Shown: positions 1-6,737, counted from the first letter of the stretch. The stretch: 17,918 nucleotides of DNA from JBDHZK01 sp039811865 (GCA_039811865.1 JBDHZK010000049.1:1-17918), one strand, 5' to 3'. Notes: generated from the letters alone by a model not told the origin. Translations and numbers: made by a program.

Positions 1-1
1 G

Positions 2-838
2 GTCGGCGAAGGTGTCGCACACCAGCAACGCGGCGGTCTCCTTTTGAAAGACGCCGTCGGCGATCTCAACGAGGTTCACCCCGCAATCGGAGTTCGTGAG
101 CTGGTAACAAAGCTGGGCGAGGGTGTCCTCGAGGATCGGCATCGGATGCATGAAGGTCGACGCCAGCCCGGCGTCGGTGAAATCCAGCATGCGGTGCGCG
201 CCGGCGTCCAGCATCTGCCAGTAATCGTTGCCCGACCCGGTGCCGGTCACCTTTGTTACCCCAGGGCGAAGTCCTCGTTTGGCAAGGCCATGCACTAGGT
301 AGTGGATGGTAGTGGTCTTGCCGGCGTTCATGCTCGTTCCGATAACGCAAATAGTGCGGGGCCTAACCTCCGGCCGAGAAATGCGTGGCAAAGCATAGTC
401 CGCCACATTGATCGGTACCCCGCGATGGTCGCCGATGAGTCCCAAGGGCACGATGTCGGTGGCGTTGCGCACCAGGCCGCTCTTCGTGGCGACCTCGGAG
501 GCGATCCCACCCGAGGCGACGAACTGGGTGGGTCCGAGGGTCTTCGGTACATACGATTCGTATTGATCGGTGGCGTAGCGATCGGCGTAGGCGACGATGA
601 TCGTGTCCCCTAGGTGTAGGCCACTTCGGCGACCGTCTGGCTGCTCGATTCGTCGGTGATTCCCCATTCGGGCGACCCGCGCCAAGACGATGTCCCCCGA
701 CCGCGGTCGAACCGCGCCGCCGATGAGCGTGTGCATCGCGATCGTGGGAACTCGGCGCGTTGCAAAGCTTCGCTTCGCCCAATAGAGGCGGTCAGCCGTG
801 AGTGGCTCAACTCGAACGAGCCGGCGTCGATTAGCCAA
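2..838 (-). CDS. CobQ/DUF1611-like P-loop NTPase, C-terminus cut by the left edge
   Basis: An open frame reads leftward for 279 codons and leaves the window. Residues about 8-150 form an N-terminal domain with GDIVLARV, GDTIIVAYADRYA and LGPTQFVASGGIAS. A P-loop GTSMNAGKTT (about 167-176, Lys174) follows, then TKVTGTGSGNDYWQMLDAG and LDFTDAG. The GT-x4-GKT layout is that of the DTB synthetase/CobQ/MobB/DUF1611 group of P-loop enzymes. I recall similar two-domain actinobacterial proteins annotated DUF1611; their reaction is not established to my knowledge. The chosen start is TTG at 838, preceded at 9 nt by GAGAGG; the first in-frame ATG, at 733, would remove conserved-looking sequence, and an in-frame stop lies near 903. 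G+C is about 58% in a counted 60-base stretch (361-420), below its neighbours. Being coding is very likely; the function is unknown. Confidence 0.8.
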   Translation of the reverse strand, partial: MANRRRLVRVEPLTADRLYWAKRSFATRRVPTIAMHTLIGGAVRPRSGDIVLARVARMGNHRRIEQPDGRRSGLHLGDTIIVAYADRYATDQYESYVPKTLGPTQFVASGGIASEVATKSGLVRNATDIVPLGLIGDHRGVPINVADYALPRISRPEVRPRTICVIGTSMNAGKTTTIHYLVHGLAKRGLRPGVTKVTGTGSGNDYWQMLDAGAHRMLDFTDAGLASTFMHPMPILEDTLAQLCYQLTNSDCGVNLVEIADGVFQKETAALLVCDTFAD

Positions 839-854
839 GAATGGAATCCTCTCA

Positions 855-872
855 GTGGCTTGCTTCAGCCAC
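855..872 (-). other. Small hairpin just upstream of the P-loop gene RBS
   Basis: GTGGCT (855-860) and AGCCAC (867-872) are perfect complements with a 6-nt loop. In the minus-strand leader the stem ends two bases before the GAGAGG ribosome binding site (853-848). It could modulate translation or be incidental. Confidence 0.3.
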
Positions 873-898
873 CCCCCGTGAGTAGGAAGCGCATCGAA

Positions 899-928
899 AT
901 GCTACCGACATCCGATTGTTACAGGCAA
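899..928 (-). promoter_or_regulatory. Candidate promoter of the P-loop gene
   Basis: On the minus strand TTGCCT (928-923) and TAGCAT (904-899) are separated by 18 bases. This fits a sigma-70-type promoter and would give a leader of about 50 nt before the TTG start at 838. It is a match by eye only. Confidence 0.35.
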
Positions 929-1061
929 ATTGCGTGCCAACGACCAGAATCCGGGCCCATTAGTTACCGTCTAGTCATACGGAGGACTCATCGCCCCCCC
1001 CGAATGATGAAGCGCTCGATCGTGGGGGCCGACCGAGGTCCTGGCCCGACTAGGCGAAGTT

Positions 1062-1148
1062 GGTGAAAACGTGCGGCGCCTGGCGACCCGATCGGCCCGC
1101 CCCGCCTGGCGGCAGACCTCAACGTGCCGACAGCCGCACGTTTTCACC
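1062..1148. repeat. Perfect 16-bp inverted repeat, arms 55 bp apart
   Basis: GGTGAAAACGTGCGGC at 1062-1077 recurs as its exact reverse complement at 1133-1148. The 14-base core GCCGCACGTTTTCA occurs a third time at 17708-17721, also in non-coding DNA. The arms could be two copies of a dispersed intergenic repeat, the ends of a tiny element, or operator half-sites. No open frame lies between them. Confidence 0.6.
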
Positions 1149-1193
1149 CCGTTCGCGGCGGAACCGCCTGCGCCCGTGCGACAGCGGGCAGGG

Positions 1194-1199
1194 CAAGAT
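1194..1199 (+). promoter_or_regulatory. -10-like hexamer directly before the DUF4282 start
   Basis: CAAGAT ends six bases before the ATG at 1206, and no good Shine-Dalgarno sequence is present. This spacing would put the transcription start on or next to the A of ATG, so a leaderless mRNA is suggested. Inferred. Confidence 0.4.
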
Positions 1200-1205
1200 A
1201 GGCGC

Positions 1206-1934
1206 ATGTCCGCACAGCAGCCAAATCACATACCCGAGCAGCCGCCCGCCGGGGCGCAGGACGAGACCCGGCCCCTGCCGTCGGTGGACGGGACGTACCC
1301 GGCCTCGGCCGATCCCTACGCCGGGGGTTACCCGGCCAGTGCCGGTTCTGCCACGGGACCCGCCAGCGGTCAGTACGGCTACGACCCGGCCGGTGGTCAA
1401 TCGACCCCGGGCTACGTCAGCAGTGCTGGTTCAGCCACCTACCCGGGTAGCGCCGGTTCAGCCGCTTATCCGGGTAGCGCCGGTTCAGCCACCTACCCGG
1501 GAGGTGTTGGTTCGGCCGCCTACCCGGGTAGCGCCGGTTCCGCCGGCTACCCGCAGACCGGTACGCAGGGCTTCGGTCCGGCTGGTCAGCAGCCCGTTTA
1601 CGCACCGCAGGCCGCCCCCAAGCCGGCCACCCAAGCTCCGTTCAAAGAGCTGTTCGACTTCTCCTTCACTCAGAAGGCCACCCCAAAGCTCCTGCGGACG
1701 ACCTACCTGCTGGCCGCGGCCGCCGGCGTCCTGCAGTGGCTCTGGAACGTGATCTCGCTACTGGCCGCTGGACAGGTGGTGTGGGGATTGCTGACGTTGC
1801 TGTTCGGCTGGGTCTTCGTCGTGTTGTTCCTCGCGATCGTCCGCCTCGGACTGGAGTACCTGGGCACGGCGCACCAGACCGCCAAGGACGTCGAGGAGAT
1901 CAAGGCCAAGCTGGCGGACGACGCCGGCGAGTAA
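1206..1934 (+). CDS. DUF4282 domain membrane protein with N-terminal octapeptide repeats
   Basis: The product is 242 aa. Residues 1-145 are rich in Gly, Ala, Ser, Pro and Tyr; within them residues 72-115 form imperfect 8-residue repeats of the form YPGSAGSA. Residues about 147-236 (KELFDFSFTQKATP onward) match the DUF4282 family: an amphipathic start, two hydrophobic helices (about 163-187 and 190-214) and a charged tail ending VEEIKAKLADD. DUF4282 proteins are small actinobacterial membrane proteins of unknown function. The start at 1206 is chosen over upstream in-frame codons because the peptide begins a typical low-complexity cytoplasmic tail there and CAAGAT sits six bases upstream. The gene faces the nucleotidase, with a shared hairpin between them. 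Confidence 0.85.
   Translation: MSAQQPNHIPEQPPAGAQDETRPLPSVDGTYPASADPYAGGYPASAGSATGPASGQYGYDPAGGQSTPGYVSSAGSATYPGSAGSAAYPGSAGSATYPGGVGSAAYPGSAGSAGYPQTGTQGFGPAGQQPVYAPQAAPKPATQAPFKELFDFSFTQKATPKLLRTTYLLAAAAGVLQWLWNVISLLAAGQVVWGLLTLLFGWVFVVLFLAIVRLGLEYLGTAHQTAKDVEEIKAKLADDAGE
1419..1550 (+). repeat. In-frame 24-bp repeats coding YPGSAGSA units
   Basis: Five imperfect units follow one another in the DUF4282 gene, changing mainly at one residue per unit (A, T or G before YPG) and once at SA to GV. The nucleotide copies are close enough for slippage to change their number. Confidence 0.75.
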
Positions 1935-1966
1935 CCCCTGCATCGCGATCTGGATCGCAAGCTGAA

Positions 1967-1999
1967 GGCGGCTCCCTCGAGGTCATCGGGGGAGCCGCC
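1967..1999. terminator. Bidirectional terminator hairpin
   Basis: GGCGGCTCCC (1967-1976) pairs perfectly with GGGAGCCGCC (1990-1999) around a 13-nt loop. It lies in the 87-bp gap between the convergent DUF4282 and nucleotidase genes. There is no clear T-run, which is common in GC-rich actinobacteria. Confidence 0.75.
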
Positions 2000-2021
2000 T
2001 GCGGCGTTCAGGCCTGCGATT

Positions 2022-3947
2022 TCAGACGACGGTCACCGGAATCGTGATCGTGGTGCCGCTGCCGGCGGCGACGATCACCAGCGTGCCGGCACCCTTTTGC
2101 GCATCCGCGGGAACCGTGATGTTCACCTGTGCCGAGCCGGAAGTGAACGCGGCGCTGCCGAGGTTCGTCCCGTTGAGCGTGAGCCGCAGTTCGAAGTTTG
2201 CCGGAGCGTTGCTGACGAAGTCGACCTTGCTGACGTTCACGGACGTGACCTGGCCCGCGGTCAGCGTCTGCGGTGCGGGTTGCACCTGAACTCCGTGCTT
2301 GGCGTAGCTGGGCGAAAGCGGGGACTTGGCACGCACATACTCCACCCAAGCCTCGAGGTCGATCCGCCCCGAGTCGCGCTTGTCGGTGCCCTGCGCCATC
2401 GTGGTGAAGTTGTCTCCGCCCGCGGCCAGGAAGCTTGCGGTCGCGATCCGGTAGGACTTCGCCGCGTCGAGCGGTTGGCCGTCCACGGTCACTGAGGTGA
2501 TGCGATCCCCGACGGCCCGATTGGCGTCGTAGGTGAACGTGACGTTGTCGGACACACCGAGCGCCAGGAAGGGCCGCGCCGAGCCCGGCGGCTGCCACTG
2601 CTCCTCCAGCACCTGCTTGAACTGGGCTCCGGTGAGCGTCAGGGTCATCAGCGTGTTCGCGAACGGGAGGACGGACGCGGCCTCGGCGTAGGTGATGTCC
2701 CCGGAGTCGAGGTCTGCCCGGGTTCCGCCCGGATTCTGCAAGCCGATCTGTGCGCCCCCGCGCAGGGGATCGGCGAGCTGGTCGCGGAACATGTTCGCCA
2801 CCAGGTTGGTCAGCGTCGATTCCTCGGCCCGGTTGTCAGTCCCGTTGGGATTCAACGCTCGGGTGATCGGCGCGGTCGTCGTCCCGATCACCTGCCCGCC
2901 GATGACACCGGCCTGCGCCAGCGCCTGCGTCACCAGGGTCTGAGTGGCCGCGACGCGCGGGTACTTGGCGACCAGATCCGGTACCGGGGTCGCTGTCATG
3001 GCGAGGTTGGTGGCGGTGTACCGCTTGACCCGGCCGCTGCCGTTGAACGACAAGGTGACCTTGCCGACCAGCGAGGCGTAGGAGGCCGACTGGATCACAG
3101 GACGGGTGATGCCCGGCTGGCCGGGCATGGGGGCGTCCCAGACGTAGGCCAGGTGGGTGTGTGCCGTGAAGATCGCGGCCACCTTCGAGCTGGTGTCCTT
3201 GACGATGTGCGCGAACGCGCCACCAACCGACATCGCGGCCGCCAGCGAGCCCGATACCGCGGCACCCTCGTGATACTCGGCCAGGACGATGTCGGCCTCG
3301 CCGTTGCGCAAGTTGCCGTCGGTCAGTTTGGCGGCCACCCGGTTGACCGCCTCCACCGGGTCGCCGACGTCGAGCCCACGCAAGCCGTCAGGGCTGACCA
3401 GACTGGGCAGGTCCTTGGTGACCGCCCCGATCACGGCGACCTTCAGACCCGACTTGTCGAAGACCCGATATTCAGGCAGGACGGCCGTCTTGGTACCCGC
3501 TTTGTAGACGTTGGCGCCGAGATAGGGAAACTTCGCCAGGGCGTCCACGCGACCGGCGAGGTCGGCATAGCCACGGTCGAACTCGTGGTTGCCCACGGCC
3601 GATGCATCCAGTTGCACCGCGTTCAAGATGTCGATGGTGGGCTTGTCGGCTTGGACAGCCGAGGCGAAGAGGGTGCCGCCGATGTTGTCTCCGGCCGAGA
3701 GCAGCAGGGAGTTGTTCGCACCTGCCGCCTGGCGCTGCTCTTCGATGGTGCCGAAGAACTGGACGGTGTTTGGGTTGGCCGAGGCGATCCGGCCATGGAA
3801 GTCGTTGAAGTTGAGGATCGTCAGGGTTCGCTCTCCCGGGGGCGGCTTCGGCGGATCCGCCAACGCGGGCGTGATCCCCAAAGTGGCCCCGAAGAGCCCC
3901 AGCCAACATGCGGCGACAACCCCACGGACGCTGGCTCGCAACCGCAT
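2022..3947 (-). CDS. Secreted 5'-nucleotidase / 2',3'-cyclic phosphodiesterase (UshA-like)
   Basis: The product is 641 aa and should hydrolyse nucleotides outside the cell. A Sec signal peptide (positive start, hydrophobic core, cleavage after ALA at about residue 30) precedes a metallophosphatase domain with NFNDFHGR (46-53, Asp49 and His51), GDN (86-88, Asp87), GNHEFD (119-124), His226 in AEYHEG, and AHTH (262-265). The usual motif is GHTH, so Gly is Ala here, but both histidines remain. The C-terminal nucleotidase domain has NPGG (405-408) and SFLAAGGDNF (505-514). After about residue 560 a beta-rich, Ig-like tail ends the protein; there is no LPxTG or transmembrane anchor, so it is probably released. 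ATG at 3947 follows GAGGGGG at 4 nt. The exact nucleotide substrate cannot be told from sequence. Confidence 0.92.
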   Translation of the reverse strand: MRLRASVRGVVAACWLGLFGATLGITPALADPPKPPPGERTLTILNFNDFHGRIASANPNTVQFFGTIEEQRQAAGANNSLLLSAGDNIGGTLFASAVQADKPTIDILNAVQLDASAVGNHEFDRGYADLAGRVDALAKFPYLGANVYKAGTKTAVLPEYRVFDKSGLKVAVIGAVTKDLPSLVSPDGLRGLDVGDPVEAVNRVAAKLTDGNLRNGEADIVLAEYHEGAAVSGSLAAAMSVGGAFAHIVKDTSSKVAAIFTAHTHLAYVWDAPMPGQPGITRPVIQSASYASLVGKVTLSFNGSGRVKRYTATNLAMTATPVPDLVAKYPRVAATQTLVTQALAQAGVIGGQVIGTTTAPITRALNPNGTDNRAEESTLTNLVANMFRDQLADPLRGGAQIGLQNPGGTRADLDSGDITYAEAASVLPFANTLMTLTLTGAQFKQVLEEQWQPPGSARPFLALGVSDNVTFTYDANRAVGDRITSVTVDGQPLDAAKSYRIATASFLAAGGDNFTTMAQGTDKRDSGRIDLEAWVEYVRAKSPLSPSYAKHGVQVQPAPQTLTAGQVTSVNVSKVDFVSNAPANFELRLTLNGTNLGSAAFTSGSAQVNITVPADAQKGAGTLVIVAAGSGTTITIPVTVV

Positions 3948-3997
3948 CGGACCCCCTCGGATCTGGCTTGGCGGGGGCCCGGAGTGGGCGCCACCGC

Positions 3998-4015
3998 GTC
4001 CCCCGAGTGGGGGAC
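3998..4015. other. Perfect 7-bp hairpin in the nucleotidase upstream region
   Basis: GTCCCCC (3998-4004), loop GAGT, GGGGGAC (4009-4015). It lies about 50 bases upstream of the nucleotidase start, either in the leader or at the promoter. It could be an operator or a structured leader. Confidence 0.4.
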
Positions 4016-4046
4016 CAGGATCTACCCTGACTCACCCGAGCCAGCT

Positions 4047-4101
4047 TCGTCCACAAGATGTGGAAAATTGGGGGAAACTTTCCACAACCTGTTGTGGACG
4101 T
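4047..4101. promoter_or_regulatory. Two palindromes built from DnaA-box-like TCCACA sites
   Basis: Four boxes are seen: TCGTCCACA (4047-4055, plus), TTTTCCACA (4067-4059, minus), CTTTCCACA (4078-4086, plus) and ACGTCCACA (4101-4093, minus). They form two inverted pairs, TCCACA-AGA-TGTGGA (4050-4064) and TCCACAA-CCTG-TTGTGGA (4081-4098), with centres about 32.5 bases apart, close to three helical turns. Each box keeps TCCACA and matches the TT(A/G)TCCACA DnaA consensus at 7-8 of 9 positions. They lie between the divergent nucleotidase and alr genes. A dimeric repressor operator is the main alternative. Confidence 0.5.
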
Positions 4102-4145
4102 TCCCGGGTGCCAACTCGAGGCTGCCGGAGTCCGTGTCGGTGCCG

Positions 4146-4178
4146 TTGACCAGGGTGGGGGCCGGGCCAAGAGACAAT
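4146..4178 (+). promoter_or_regulatory. Candidate alr promoter
   Basis: GACAAT (4173-4178) ends six bases before the alr ATG, the same spacing as in several other genes here. TTGACC (4146-4151) lies upstream, but the 21-base spacer is longer than the usual 16-19, so the -35 is doubtful. A weak AAGAG 11 nt before ATG is the only Shine-Dalgarno candidate. Confidence 0.35.
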
Positions 4179-4184
4179 GGCGCA

Positions 4185-5297
4185 ATGCTCTACGCGACCC
4201 GTGTTCACACCGAACTCGGCAATATCCGGGCGAACCTCGCCCGGATCGCTGAGCGCGTCGGCAACCGGCAGATCCTCGTGGCGGTCAAGGCCAACGCCTA
4301 CGGCCACGGCGCGGTCGAGGTGTCGCGAATGATCCAGTCCGAAGGTGCGGCGGACTGGCTCGGTGTGGCGACGGTCCCTGAGGGGTTGGAGTTGCGAGCC
4401 GCCGGCATCGGCCTGCCGATCCTCAAGCTCTCGCACGCGCGTCCGAACGAGATCCCCAGCGCGCTGGCCGCCGACCTGACGCTCACCGTCGTCGACGCCG
4501 AGACCATCGACGCCGTCGCGGCCGCGGCCGAACGCGCGGGGATCAAGGCCAGCGTCCATTTGAAGATCGACACCGGCATGCGTCGCATCGGCAGCGAGCC
4601 GATCGCGGCGCTAGAGCTTGCGCGCCGCATCGACGCCGCGCCGAGTCTGCGCCTGGGCGGGGTCTTCTCCCATCTGCCGATCAGCGACGCGCCCCGTGGG
4701 GACGACTTCACCGCCTCTCAGATCGCGCGGTTCGCCGCGCTGATCGACAAGATCGCCGCCGGCCGAGGCGAGCGTCCCCTGGCACACCTGGCCAACTCCG
4801 GGGCGGTGCTGGCGCACCCGGACGCCTGGTTCGACCTGGTCCGGCCGGGAATCATGGTCTACGGTTCATACCCCGACACCGAGAGCCCGCGCACGGTCGA
4901 ACTGCTCCCCGGACTGCGCTGGACGACTCAGGTGTCGTTCGCCAAACCCGTCTCGCAAGGCGAAAGCGTCGGCTATGGCCGGACGTGGCGGGCCCCGGTG
5001 GACACCTGGATCGCGACCATCCCCGTCGGATACGGCGACGGCTACTCTCGCCTGCTGTCCAACCGAGGACGGGTGCTGGTCGGTGGTCGTTCGTACCCGA
5101 TCGTCGGGCAGGTGTGCATGGATCAGACGATGATCGACATCGGTCCTGACCCGCAGGTCGGTGTGGGCGACGAAGTGGTCCTGATCGGCCGCAGCGGACG
5201 CGAGGAGATCACCGTCTCGGAGCTTGCCGGTCTCATGGGCACCATCCCCTACGAGGTGACCTGTCTGATCGCCGCCCGAGTTGAGCGCGGCTCCTGA
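4185..5297 (+). CDS. alr: Alanine racemase
   Basis: The 370-aa product has the usual length for Alr, the PLP enzyme that converts L- to D-alanine for peptidoglycan in the cytoplasm. The PLP-binding lysine is Lys35 in VAVKANAYGHG, and the catalytic tyrosine of the other face is Tyr264 in SVGYGRTW. LKIDTGMRRIG (126-136), with the lysine that is carbamylated in some family members, PVGYGDGYSR (280-289) and CMDQTMIDIG (311-320) are all family hallmarks. The frame is open for over 1 kb upstream, but the ATG at 4185 gives the correct N-terminus (a strand leading into helix NIRANLARI). It stands alone here, divergent from the nucleotidase and convergent with the next gene. Confidence 0.96.
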   Translation: MLYATRVHTELGNIRANLARIAERVGNRQILVAVKANAYGHGAVEVSRMIQSEGAADWLGVATVPEGLELRAAGIGLPILKLSHARPNEIPSALAADLTLTVVDAETIDAVAAAAERAGIKASVHLKIDTGMRRIGSEPIAALELARRIDAAPSLRLGGVFSHLPISDAPRGDDFTASQIARFAALIDKIAAGRGERPLAHLANSGAVLAHPDAWFDLVRPGIMVYGSYPDTESPRTVELLPGLRWTTQVSFAKPVSQGESVGYGRTWRAPVDTWIATIPVGYGDGYSRLLSNRGRVLVGGRSYPIVGQVCMDQTMIDIGPDPQVGVGDEVVLIGRSGREEITVSELAGLMGTIPYEVTCLIAARVERGS

Positions 5298-5302
5298 GCC
5301 GC
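5287..5302. terminator. Small hairpin over the alr stop codon
   Basis: GCGGCT (5287-5292), loop CCTG, AGCCGC (5297-5302) form a perfect 6-bp stem that includes the TGA. It lies in the junction between alr and the convergent gene ending at 5363. A T-rich patch (CATCTTCTTG) follows shortly after. A weak terminator is plausible. Confidence 0.35.
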
Positions 5303-5362
5303 CCCAGCCGTCATCTTCTTGACTCATCCAAGGATCGACTTCGCATCGCGACGGGCCAGGGC

Positions 5363-5965
5363 TCAGCGCCACTCCCACGAGCGGACGACCTGGTTGTAGG
5401 CAGTCGCGACGGCGTCGACGTCGTCCCTGCCCGCCTGTGAGGTGAGGCAGTAGACGCGGCTGGCGTAGCTGACGCATCTGGAGATGAAGACTCCCTTGTC
5501 GCCACGTAATTCCGCGCCGGGAGCGGAGATCTTGCCGATATCGGTCGTGGCGAGGTCGCGAATCTCCCCAGGCACCCACAACTTCATCTGCTCAAGCAGG
5601 CGCTTGACCCGCACTTCTGGTCCAACGTCGGCGGAGAACGCCGAGAGGGTGATGTAGTTCTCCTTGGCGTCGATGATCTGGGCATCGTTGCCGGCGCCCC
5701 ACTGCGATGAGCGGCGCCAGCCGTCCGGTGCGGTGAAGGCGAACTTCTCGGCCTCCATCCGACCGCCACCTTGTGGGCCCGGGGTAGCGGGTGGCGTCGT
5801 CGTGGCCGATGTGTTCACTCCAGGCTTCGGGCCACCCGACCCGCCCCCGAGCAGGGCCCAAGCCGCGACCAGCGCCAGGATTACGGCGGCGACCGCGGCG
5901 GCAAGGATGATCCACAGCCGTGCAGGGGCGCTCGTCCGGGTGCCGGGATCGAGCGGTTGCGTCAT
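5363..5965 (-). CDS. Membrane-anchored hypothetical protein
   Basis: I do not recognise a family. The 200-aa product has a short cytoplasmic N-terminus, one hydrophobic helix (about 17-40), a Gly/Pro/Thr-rich linker (about 41-68) and an extracellular domain from about 70 to the end. There is no lipobox cysteine. The outer domain includes FTAPDGWRR, VGPEVRVKRLLEQMKLW and CVSYASRVYCLTSQAG; its two cysteines, eight residues apart, could form a disulfide. ATG at 5965 follows AGGAAGG at 4 nt, which fixes the start. It stands alone, convergent with alr. Confidence 0.8.
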   Translation of the reverse strand: MTQPLDPGTRTSAPARLWIILAAAVAAVILALVAAWALLGGGSGGPKPGVNTSATTTPPATPGPQGGGRMEAEKFAFTAPDGWRRSSQWGAGNDAQIIDAKENYITLSAFSADVGPEVRVKRLLEQMKLWVPGEIRDLATTDIGKISAPGAELRGDKGVFISRCVSYASRVYCLTSQAGRDDVDAVATAYNQVVRSWEWR

Positions 5966-5991
5966 CGGACCTTCCTGGCAGGGATGCCCAG

Positions 5992-5997
5992 ATCATA
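5992..5997 (-). promoter_or_regulatory. -10 element TATGAT of the membrane-anchored protein gene
   Basis: TATGAT on the minus strand (5997-5992) is one base from the TATAAT consensus and would give a leader of roughly 20 nt that contains the AGGAAGG site. No convincing -35 was seen. Confidence 0.45.
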
Positions 5998-6070
5998 GCC
6001 ACGGGGCCCGGCCCAACCGCACCCACGCGTCGCCGTTGGAATCTCTTGCGCATCGAAATGGAGGTTGAAA

Positions 6071-6076
6071 TACAGT
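6071..6076 (+). promoter_or_regulatory. Possible -10 of the GNAT gene
   Basis: TACAGT fits the actinobacterial TANNNT pattern. TTGCGC at 6046-6051 is a possible -35 with a 19-base spacer. The leader would be about 30 nt and contains AGGAG. Confidence 0.35.
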
Positions 6077-6114
6077 GCCGAGCGCGGCATCGAGCGACTA
6101 CGACAGGAGCCTGC

Positions 6115-6732
6115 ATGGATTTCGCGCGGACCGCCACCTTGACGGGCGCCCTGGTCGAGCTGGTGCCGTTGGCGCGCGATCAGCATGACGAGCTGGTCGC
6201 GGCGGCGTCCGATGGGTCCTTGTGGGAGTTGCACTACACTTCCGTTCCCCGCCCGGTCGACCTGGGTGCCGAGATCGACCGGCGGCTGGCCTGGCACGAG
6301 CAGGGCCTAATGGTGCCGTTCGCGGTCCGGCGGCGCAGCGACCAAACCATCGTCGGCATGACCACCTACTGCAATCTCGCGCCTGACGTCCCGCGCTTGG
6401 AGATCGGTTACACCTGGCTGGCGCGGACGGCCCAGCGCAGCGGGATCAACACCGAAGCGAAGCTGCTGCTGCTCACCGAGGCCTTCGAGGAACGCGAATG
6501 TGTTGCCGTCCAGTTCTGCACGAACTGGCTGAATCGCCAATCCCGCGACGCGATCGAACGCCTCGGCGCCAAGCAGGACGGCGTCCTGCGCAACCACATG
6601 CGCACCCGGGACGGGGAGTTGCGCGACACCGTCGTCTTCTCGATCACCGCCGCCGAGTGGCCGAGGGTGCGCACGCATCTGCGCTGGCTGTTGACCAGAG
6701 GACGACCCGTCCTCGCCGGGGCCGCGGACTAG
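6115..6732 (+). CDS. GNAT family N-acetyltransferase (RimJ/RimL type)
   Basis: The 205-aa product should move an acetyl group from acetyl-CoA to an unknown amine. Family features are the opening TATLTGALVELVPLARDQHDELVAAA, VPFAVRRRSDQTIVGMTTYCNL, LEIGYTWLARTAQRSGINTEAKLLLL (the acetyl-CoA loop, usually Q/RxxGxG/A, here with Ile-Asn), and NRQSRDAIERLGAKQDGVLRNHM near the C-terminus. ATG at 6115 is chosen because AGGAG precedes it by 5 nt; the open frame continues upstream but lacks family character. It is a single gene, convergent with the DUF2252 gene. Substrate not predictable. Confidence 0.9.
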   Translation: MDFARTATLTGALVELVPLARDQHDELVAAASDGSLWELHYTSVPRPVDLGAEIDRRLAWHEQGLMVPFAVRRRSDQTIVGMTTYCNLAPDVPRLEIGYTWLARTAQRSGINTEAKLLLLTEAFEERECVAVQFCTNWLNRQSRDAIERLGAKQDGVLRNHMRTRDGELRDTVVFSITAAEWPRVRTHLRWLLTRGRPVLAGAAD

Positions 6733-6737
6733 TCTGT

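Larger units (their letters stand above)
839..1205. other. Non-coding stretch between divergent genes
   Basis: These 367 bases separate the leftward P-loop gene from the rightward DUF4282 gene. No open frame here has plausible coding character. About 55% G+C was counted for 901-960, so the part near the P-loop gene is AT-richer than the genes. The stretch holds a candidate minus promoter, a 16-bp inverted repeat (1062-1148) enclosing a CCGCC-T-GGCGG palindrome (1102-1112), and the -10-like hexamer before the DUF4282 start. No tRNA-like fold was seen. Confidence 0.7.

Noticed and set aside
971..1207. A cysteine-rich minus-strand open frame in the intergenic region.
   Set aside because: It covers the inverted repeat and the DUF4282 promoter, has no ribosome binding site, and its composition is that of a GC-rich chance frame.
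3153..4184. The alr reading frame stays open for about 1 kb upstream, suggesting an N-terminal fusion.
   Set aside because: That part is antisense to the nucleotidase gene and has no domain character; the Alr family N-terminus begins at 4185.
2..5297. A D-amino-acid or muropeptide recycling unit, linking the DUF1611-like gene (a family often beside dipeptide epimerases) with alr.
   Set aside because: The genes are over 3 kb apart on opposite strands with unrelated genes between, and no epimerase is seen.
889..6060. Exact 13-base repeat GCGCATCGAAATG at 889-901 and 6048-6060, both upstream of genes.
   Set aside because: Several chance 13-mer pairs are expected in 18 kb, and the sites lie differently relative to their genes and strands.
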